A program made the translations under genes and the position numbers. From Chloroflexota bacterium (GTDB taxonomy: Bacteria; Chloroflexota; Anaerolineae; Anaerolineales; Anaerolineaceae): 41,519 nucleotides of DNA. Of this stretch, positions 36,284 to 41,519 are shown piece by piece. The DNA lies in NCBI GenBank assembly GCA_012522475.1, contig JAAYKH010000026.1, forward strand, positions 1 to 41,519. The letters are read 5' to 3'. How positions within the stretch are numbered: position 1 is the first letter of the stretch; each line of letters begins with the position of its first letter. The notes beneath the pieces were generated by a model. The model did no database searches. It was given only the letters and a program-made list of their open reading frames with translations, and was not told the origin of the DNA.

Positions 36284-36988
36284 TCATGAAACCTGTTGGA
36301 CGGCCTGTTCATAAACTGATTCTTTCACAATACTGCCATCCAACAGGTAAATAATATGCGACGCAAACTGACGCATCCGCGGGTCATGCGTAACCACCAG
36401 AACCGTCCGCCCATTTCGATTGAGGCCAGCAAGAATTTCCATGATGCTGTATCCGCTGGCAGTGTCAAGGTTGCCGGTAGGTTCATCTGCCAAAATCAGG
36501 GTAGGGTCGTTAATCAACGCCCGCGCAATGGCAACCCGTTGCTGCTCTCCCCCTGAAAGCTCCGAGGGTTTGTGGCTGGCTCGATCGGCAATCCCCACCT
36601 GCTCCAAATAGAACAGGGCTTCCTCAATCCTTTGCTTACGCGGCACGTTCATAAAACGCATGGGAAAGCTGACGTTTTCCAGGGCATTAAACGATTGGAT
36701 CAGATTAAACGATTGAAACACAAAGCCCACTGTTTTCCGTCGGAAAACGGCCAGGTCATTTTCATCCAGCTGCGACAGCTTGCTTCCGTCCAAGTAAATT
36801 TCGCCGCTGGTGGGTCTATCCAGTCCACCCAGCAGGTGCAACAAGGTGCTCTTCCCCGAACCGGAGGGCCCCATCACGACCGATAACGATTTTTCAGGCA
36901 GGCTCAGATCGACACCATTAAGCGCTTTTACAATGGTGTGCCCCATTTCATAATGCTTGTTGAGGGCCTCGGTATGTATGTAGTCCAT
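36284..36988 (-). CDS. ABC transporter ATP-binding protein (MacB/LolD type)
   Basis: 234 aa. Walker A GPSGSGKSTLL, Q loop VFQSFNLIQSFNALENV, signature LSGGEQQRVAIARAL, Walker B LILADEPTGNLD and the switch His in VVTHDPRM. This sequence pattern is that of MacB/LolD/FtsE-type ATPases that pair with FtsX-fold permeases, here the one at 33535-34857. It lies 9 nt after the YIP1 gene and 19 nt before the secreted CARDB gene. Confidence 0.95.
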   Translation of the reverse strand: MDYIHTEALNKHYEMGHTIVKALNGVDLSLPEKSLSVVMGPSGSGKSTLLHLLGGLDRPTSGEIYLDGSKLSQLDENDLAVFRRKTVGFVFQSFNLIQSFNALENVSFPMRFMNVPRKQRIEEALFYLEQVGIADRASHKPSELSGGEQQRVAIARALINDPTLILADEPTGNLDTASGYSIMEILAGLNRNGRTVLVVTHDPRMRQFASHIIYLLDGSIVKESVYEQAVQQVS

Positions 36989-36997
36989 ATCAACACA

Positions 36998-37768
36998 CTA
37001 AAAGAAGATGAAGGGCCGCGCCGTACTCAACCCGCCCAGTTGCAAGCGAATAATGCCTGGTATCAGCGCCAGGATGATGAAAATTAAGCAAGCGATCAGT
37101 GTTGTGACAATCGCCTTGCCTGGCTTCAGTCCGCTGATCATCGAGCTGCCTAAAACCAGCAAGAGGATAAACCAAATCCCGTACAGGTCGATCATCTCTA
37201 ACACCAGCCGCAGGTAGGCTGTCCAGCCTGCAGCTTCCTGGCTAATTAATCCGGAAAGCCCCTGATCATCAATGATCTGTTTGGTTGAAAGCAAGGCAAT
37301 AATCTGCACCAGGCTGCGGATGGCAAAAGGAACGGCTGCCCAGGCAACAAAATTGAAGTACACCTCGCGCGGCTGCCGCGAACCCTTGAGGGTCATCAAT
37401 AGGTGCAGAATGCTGCTGAACAGAAACCAGCCCAGCCACAAGCCAACCAGACTGCTGAGCAAGGGAAACACAACTGTAAACAACGGACCTTGCATGGCCA
37501 TCTGTCCTTCGTGGAACTGGTTCTGCTGTTCGGTTGTCCAATAAATAAAGTCATCGGGCGGCTGGGCAAGGTTCATGACGGTGTTTTGAAACCTGGCAGG
37601 CCCGCCCGCCAAGGACGCGAAGACCACCATAACGGTCAGTAAAAGCATCGGAATGCTCCAGGCATAGTTTTGGATCTCAGCCAATTGTGCGAAGACCCGA
37701 CGCGGTTTAAAAAATATATCCAATAAAAAATGCCAGTACTTTTTCGGGGTTTCTTTCTCATCTACCAT
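36998..37768 (-). CDS. YIP1-family membrane protein
   Basis: 256 aa from the ATG at 37768, chosen for GGGAGA 7 nt upstream (13 further in-frame codons are possible). The N-terminal cytoplasmic part KKYWHFLLDIFFKPRRVFAQL is typical of the YIP1 family, followed by about five membrane helices (for example IPMLLLTVMVVFASLAG, LLSSLVGLWLGWFLFSS, IVTTLIACLIFIILALI). First gene of the operon with the MacB-type transporter, so it may help assemble or regulate it. TATAAT on this strand lies at 37808-37813. Confidence 0.85.
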   Translation of the reverse strand: MVDEKETPKKYWHFLLDIFFKPRRVFAQLAEIQNYAWSIPMLLLTVMVVFASLAGGPARFQNTVMNLAQPPDDFIYWTTEQQNQFHEGQMAMQGPLFTVVFPLLSSLVGLWLGWFLFSSILHLLMTLKGSRQPREVYFNFVAWAAVPFAIRSLVQIIALLSTKQIIDDQGLSGLISQEAAGWTAYLRLVLEMIDLYGIWFILLLVLGSSMISGLKPGKAIVTTLIACLIFIILALIPGIIRLQLGGLSTARPFIFF

Positions 37769-38162
37769 TTCTAATCTCCCAGTGTGTAACCTGAGTTTTA
37801 GCAACACATTATATTAGACGTGGGAATAATTACTTATGTTCCCAATTGTAAATCCGAATCTGGCAACCTGCAAACTAAGGTTTCAGGCCTGCAACGCGCC
37901 TGCCCTCACCGTGTTTTTTGGTTTCAATCAGTTACGCCACGCTCAGATCTCCTGGGTGCTCATTTCGCGATGCGTTAGGACTTTTTTATTCTTTTCAACG
38001 ATCTTGAAATCAAAAAAAGTACAAGTTTTCATATCCTTTGTTAATGAATATGTGGTAACCTTCAAAGAATATGTTAATGCAGTCATCATCCAGCACCGAG
38101 CCCGGGCTTGAATCGTCTATGGAAGTAAAAACAACCTGGCGCCGGATGATAAGGAGAATTCT
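37769..38162. other. Intergenic region between divergent operons
   Basis: 394 bp between the YIP1 operon (-) and the S41 protease gene (+). It must hold both promoters: a TATAAT is seen on the minus strand (37808-37813), and AAGGAG on the plus strand just before 38163. A 91-codon plus-strand open frame at 37836-38111 has no recognisable features or ribosome site and I do not call it. Confidence 0.5.
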
Positions 38163-39488
38163 ATGGAATCGAAAAGACTCCAATCTTGTTTAATAATACC
38201 AATCGTCATCGTCTTTTTAGGCCTTGCCTTCGGGTTAGGTCTGGGTGCAGGTTACCTCATCCTTCGCAATACACGCCCCGACATCCTCGTCACAGGCCCT
38301 GTAAGCTGCCCACCTTGCCCTGAGGTAATCATCACCTCTGAAAACGGCGAATCGATCATCACACCGATTGAGTGCCCCAGGTGCCCTGAAATTCCCTACG
38401 TGGATGCAGAGGCCGATACGCCCGAAGACCTGCAGGGTTTATTTTCCCCCTTTTGGGAGACCTGGGGAATTGTCCACGAGGAATATGTTGACCAGCCCGT
38501 GGATGATCTGGCGTTGATGCGCGGCGCCCTTAAAGGCATGCTGGACGCCCTGGAAGATAAACATACCTCGTACATGACCCCCGAGGAGTTTACCCAGGCA
38601 AATGAAGCCCTGGAAGGTGAATACGAGGGGATTGGAGCCTGGGTTAATACCACTGGCGATTACGTGGAGATCATCAGCCCAATGCGCGGCTCGCCAGCGG
38701 CTGAAGCCGGTTTACAGCCTAATGACATCATTGTCGGTATTGACGGCGAGGATATGACCGGCATCCCCGGCGACCTGGTGCTCCGGCGTATTCTGGGCCC
38801 CGCCGGTAGCGATGTCATTCTGAGCATTCGCCGTGGTGCTGAAACTTTCGACGTCAGTTTAACACGAGCAAAAATCATTGTACCCTCAGCCGACCATGAA
38901 ATGCTGGAGGGCAACATCGCCTATATTGGCTTGTACAACTTTGGCGATAATACCACCGAACAACTACGCGCTGCCCTGAAAGACCTGCTCTCGCAAAACC
39001 CGGTCGGCCTCATTTTTGATTTGCGCGGGAATGGCGGAGGTTACCTGCATATCGCCATTCAGGTTGTGTCCGAGTTTATCGCTGATGGCGTGGTTATGTT
39101 TGAACAATATGGCGATGGTGAAACCTTCACCTACCATGCTATTCCCGGTGGATTGGCGACCGAAATCCCCCTGGTTGTGCTGGTGGATGAGGGCACGGCC
39201 TCTGCCTCGGAGATCACCGCTGGCGCTATTCAAGACCTCAATCGAGGCCCACTGGTAGGTGTGACAACCTTCGGCAAAGGCTCGGTTCAGAACTGGATCA
39301 CCCTAAAAAACGATGCGGGTGGTGTGCGCGTCACCATTGCGCGCTGGCTTACGCCCAACGGACGCCAGATCAGCGAAGTAGGTCTGGAGCCTGAATACAT
39401 CGTTGAATTAACGCCAGAAGATTACGCAGCAGGGCTCGATCCGCAATTAGATAAAGCGATCGAGGTTTTGAAAGAACTGAGTCAATAA
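38163..39488 (+). CDS. S41 C-terminal processing protease
   Basis: 441 aa, CtpA/Prc family. One N-terminal membrane helix (residues about 10-35), a Cys-containing linker, a leading helical region with LKGMLDALEDKHTSYMTPEEF (family signature), a PDZ domain (about 155-235) and the S41 domain. The catalytic Ser347 is in DEGTASASEI and the general-base Lys372 in FGKGSVQ, 25 residues apart as in known CtpA enzymes. The protease faces outside. Odd feature: CPPCPE (49-54) and CPRCPE (71-76) between anchor and protease. AAGGAG precedes the ATG; the membrane metallopeptidase gene follows 27 nt later. Confidence 0.95.
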   Translation: MESKRLQSCLIIPIVIVFLGLAFGLGLGAGYLILRNTRPDILVTGPVSCPPCPEVIITSENGESIITPIECPRCPEIPYVDAEADTPEDLQGLFSPFWETWGIVHEEYVDQPVDDLALMRGALKGMLDALEDKHTSYMTPEEFTQANEALEGEYEGIGAWVNTTGDYVEIISPMRGSPAAEAGLQPNDIIVGIDGEDMTGIPGDLVLRRILGPAGSDVILSIRRGAETFDVSLTRAKIIVPSADHEMLEGNIAYIGLYNFGDNTTEQLRAALKDLLSQNPVGLIFDLRGNGGGYLHIAIQVVSEFIADGVVMFEQYGDGETFTYHAIPGGLATEIPLVVLVDEGTASASEITAGAIQDLNRGPLVGVTTFGKGSVQNWITLKNDAGGVRVTIARWLTPNGRQISEVGLEPEYIVELTPEDYAAGLDPQLDKAIEVLKELSQ

Positions 39489-39515
39489 ATGAAAACTAAG
39501 GACGGTGGATAATCA

Positions 39516-40214
39516 ATGTTTCCAGTGTTTGACCCGAACTACTTATTTTTTATGCTCCCGGCGATCCTTTTGGGTTTGATAGCCCAATTTTACGTCAACA
39601 GTAAATATAACAAGTGGAGCCGGGTGCAAAACCGCTCCGGGATGTCCGGAGCGCAGGTGGCGCAGGGCCTGATGACAGGCCACGGCATGCAAAATTTACA
39701 GCTCAAAGGCATCGCCGGCCATCTGACCGACCATTATGACCCGCGCAATAAAACCCTGGCCCTATCCCAGAATATTGCCCAAATCCCAAGTGTGGCAGCC
39801 ATGGCCATTGCCGCCCACGAACTGGGGCACGCCCAACAAGACAAGGAAAACTACTTTCCTATGCGGCTGCGTTCAGCACTGGTGCCCATGGTAAACATCG
39901 GCACCAACTTGGGGTGGATTCTGATCATGGTGGGGCTGCTCATCCAGCTTAGCGGATTGGCCTGGCTGGGTGTGGTCGCCTTCTCTGGCGGCGTGGTGTT
40001 TTCATTGGCCACCCTGCCCGTGGAACTGGATGCCTCCCGCCGGGCAAAAGTTATGCTCAAATCCAGCGGAATGATTACATCGCAGGAGGAGGAGCGGGGG
40101 GTGAAACAGGTACTGAATGCCGCGGCGTTAACCTATGTCGCAGCCATCATCACCTCACTGATGCAGTTGCTGTACTTTGCCTCGATGGTCAGTGGCAGGA
40201 GTCGCAGACGTTAA
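39516..40214 (+). CDS. YugP-type membrane zinc metallopeptidase
   Basis: 232 aa, Zn_peptidase_2 (YugP) family. An N-terminal helix (LFFMLPAILLGLIAQFYV) and two or three C-terminal helices surround the zinc motif AIAAHELGHAQQD (His101, Glu102, His105). SGMSGAQVAQGLM and DHYDPRNKTLALS are family signatures. Length is normal. It lies 27 nt after the S41 protease, so the two may form a membrane-protein quality-control pair; that pairing is inference from position only. Confidence 0.9.
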   Translation: MFPVFDPNYLFFMLPAILLGLIAQFYVNSKYNKWSRVQNRSGMSGAQVAQGLMTGHGMQNLQLKGIAGHLTDHYDPRNKTLALSQNIAQIPSVAAMAIAAHELGHAQQDKENYFPMRLRSALVPMVNIGTNLGWILIMVGLLIQLSGLAWLGVVAFSGGVVFSLATLPVELDASRRAKVMLKSSGMITSQEEERGVKQVLNAAALTYVAAIITSLMQLLYFASMVSGRSRRR

Positions 40215-40274
40215 CCCGGTGTGAGTGGCTCGGCGCCACGCTCGCATCACTGTTTTCGGAAAGGGCGTCCTATT

Positions 40275-41210
40275 ATGCGTAAAGGCTTTTCATTTCAGAT
40301 GATACGCATTTTATTGGTCGGTGCAATCATCCTCACGGGCTGCCAATTTCCCCAGGCGGCACGAGAGGCTGTTCCAGCAACGGAGGCCCCGACCGCCACA
40401 CTGCCAAACCCCACGCAGACCGTGGAAATCCTGCCACCCACACCAACCGCTACGGTCACACCATCGCCTTCACCCACACCGGTGCCGCCCACGATGACGC
40501 CCAGCCAAACGCCCACCCCAAAGTGGGTTTATCACGAACCCGGTGAGGTTGTGGCGCCAATTCTGCTCTATCATCATATCGCCGGCGAGGATGCCGACAA
40601 CCGTTACTTTGTTTCCATTTCCGATTTTCAAGCTCAGATGAAATGGCTTTTCGAAGCAGGTTATACTGCCATTACAATTTCTCAGTTGGTTGATGTTCTT
40701 CTGGAGGGTGGTGATTTACCAGAAAAGCCGATTGTGCTCACCTTTGATGATGGCCATTTTAGCGTGTACGAACATGCGTTTCCCATCATGGACGCGTTTG
40801 GCTTCCCAGGTGTGTTTTATATCGTTGCCAACCGAATCCACGACGTTAAAGATTTTGTCAATGTTGAACAAATTAAAACCATGCTGGATGCCGGCTGGGA
40901 GATCGGCAGTCACGGTTATTCTCACCTGGATATCACCCAGGATCATGCCAGTGCCGATTATGAAATTGCCCAATCCAAAGCAGATTTGCAAGCTGCTTTG
41001 GGTGTACCTGTCAATACCTTCGCCTATCCATTTGGAGAAATTGACCCGTTTACCGCTACCTTCGTCAGCAATGCTGCGTACCGGGCCGGCATGGGGTTGG
41101 GACAATCCATCACCCACACCTGGGGAAATTTGTTCTACCTTCATCGTATCGAAATTCACGGCACCGATTCCCTCGAGACTTTCATCGCCAGGTTTAACCC
41201 GGAGTATTAA
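40275..41210 (+). CDS. NodB-type polysaccharide deacetylase lipoprotein
   Basis: 311 aa from the ATG at 40275. Lipobox ILTGC (Cys23); a Thr/Pro-rich spacer (about 30-85) as wall-spanning stalk; then the NodB domain starting APILLYHHI. Catalytic motifs are intact: LTFDDGH (Asp158, Asp159) and SHGYSH (His213, His217), followed by FAYPFGE. It therefore probably removes N- or O-acetyl groups from an envelope polysaccharide or peptidoglycan. The earlier frame start at 40221 is unlikely. It follows the metallopeptidase by 60 nt. A diverged relative is partly seen at 1-552. Confidence 0.92.
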   Translation: MRKGFSFQMIRILLVGAIILTGCQFPQAAREAVPATEAPTATLPNPTQTVEILPPTPTATVTPSPSPTPVPPTMTPSQTPTPKWVYHEPGEVVAPILLYHHIAGEDADNRYFVSISDFQAQMKWLFEAGYTAITISQLVDVLLEGGDLPEKPIVLTFDDGHFSVYEHAFPIMDAFGFPGVFYIVANRIHDVKDFVNVEQIKTMLDAGWEIGSHGYSHLDITQDHASADYEIAQSKADLQAALGVPVNTFAYPFGEIDPFTATFVSNAAYRAGMGLGQSITHTWGNLFYLHRIEIHGTDSLETFIARFNPEY

Positions 41211-41259
41211 GAGCGCCTGGCTCAAATTTTGAATCGATCAAGCCAAAGAATTAAAGAAA

Positions 41260-41291
41260 CAGCCCCCGTCAGGATGAATTTATGGGGGCTG
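41260..41291. terminator. Bidirectional terminator hairpin
   Basis: Stem CAGCCCCC (41260-41267) / GGGGGCTG (41284-41291) between convergent genes. T-rich sequence follows on the minus strand (TTTCTTTAATTC) and a short T run on the plus strand (CCTTTT). Confidence 0.75.
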
Positions 41292-41319
41292 ATACCTTTT
41301 AAGAAACAAATTATTGATA

Positions 41320-41519
41320 TCAGGGTTTCAGGATAGCAAAATCAGAAAACCCAACCATAATATTCGGCTGGTTCCAGGTACCGGTGAAAAGCCCAACCTG
41401 ACCCGGCTGGTAATAGTCGCTATCCACATCAACAAGCAAAGTCTCGTTAATCGCTAGGGCAAAACCATCCCAACCACAATAAGCTGCCAGGGTGTAGGTT
41501 CCACTGGAGGGGATAAAAC
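41320..41519 (-). CDS. C-terminal end of a laminin-G/jelly-roll domain protein (partial)
   Basis: The last 66 codons are in the window; the 5' part lies beyond the right edge. The frame reads GTYTLAAYCGWDGFALAIN, then YYQPGQVGLFTGTW and MVGFSDFAILKP before TGA. The G-x-VGLF...F-x-DFAI pattern is the usual closing of concanavalin-like (LamG/DUF1080-type) beta-sandwich domains in extracellular proteins. What precedes this domain is not known. Confidence 0.7.
   Translation of the reverse strand, partial: FIPSSGTYTLAAYCGWDGFALAINETLLVDVDSDYYQPGQVGLFTGTWNQPNIMVGFSDFAILKP

Noticed and set aside
37836-38111. 91-codon frame between the YIP1 operon and the S41 protease
   Set aside because: No ribosome site and no recognisable domain; the region must contain divergent promoters.

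Overview
The window looks like a chromosomal stretch of an anaerobic, fermentative bacterium, most likely a Chloroflexota of the Anaerolineae type. This is an inference from the gene content: a CIRCE/hrcA-grpE-dnaK-dnaJ-prmA operon, a Na+-pumping methylmalonyl-CoA decarboxylase cluster, Thr/Pro-rich lipoprotein stalks, YIP1 and CARDB-type envelope proteins, and several starts that look leaderless. No marker gene fixes the taxonomy. There is no phage, no intact insertion sequence and no CRISPR array.

Layout. 1-5.9 kb: the 5' part of a NodB-type lipoprotein (-), a cysteine-rich Fe-S protein, an orphan beta-class DNA methyltransferase, an isochorismatase-fold hydrolase, tRNA-Phe with its own promoter and terminator, a Gfo/Idh/MocA oxidoreductase and a GNAT protein. 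5.9-12.4 kb: an ABC exporter and a histidine kinase on the minus strand, a YgjP-type metallopeptidase, and oligoendopeptidase F (pepF). 12.4-16.3 kb: a rearranged region holding a small unknown protein, a short Mth938-like protein, a PHP-domain protein, a GIN-domain (DUF2807) protein and a pentapeptide-repeat membrane protein, with remnants of duplicated genes between them. 16.5-18.8 kb: an LprI-like protein, a UroD-family protein and a SixA-like phosphatase. 18.9-22.4 kb: the four-subunit methylmalonyl-CoA decarboxylase on the minus strand. 22.6-26.2 kb: a large membrane protein with a PP2C-like N-terminus and a FemAB/BioF2-type GNAT protein. 26.2-33.3 kb: a 96-bp tandem array, then the HrcA-controlled chaperone operon, prmA and a HAD hydrolase. 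33.5-37.8 kb: a minus-strand operon of a YIP1 protein, an ABC ATPase, a secreted CARDB-like protein and a MacB/FtsX permease. 38.2-41.2 kb: an S41 protease, a YugP-type membrane metallopeptidase and a NodB lipoprotein. The 3' end of a laminin-G/jelly-roll protein closes the window.

The least expected signal is between 12.4 and 14.9 kb. The DNA upstream of pepF (minus strand) and the DNA between the PHP gene and the DUF2807 gene (plus strand) carry matching blocks in shuffled order. The pepF leader contains a copy of the DUF2807 promoter, the first codons of DUF2807 (with a stop at codon 3), and then the last codons of the PHP gene, joined at an 8-bp shared sequence. Reciprocally, the PHP-DUF2807 gap holds decayed copies of the pepF 5' end and of the 3' end of the 133-aa gene. 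A tandem duplication or excised circle closed at that 8-bp sequence, followed by inversion or reintegration and decay, would explain all of this. It leaves pepF behind a captured promoter.

Regulation that can be read directly: a TTGACG-N17-TAAGAT promoter followed by a perfect CIRCE operator in front of hrcA; a TTGACA-N17-TAAAAT promoter in front of tRNA-Phe; a TTGATG-N17-TATAAT promoter that moves the start of the Fe-S protein to 756; and five genes whose -10 box lies only 6-8 nt before the ATG.
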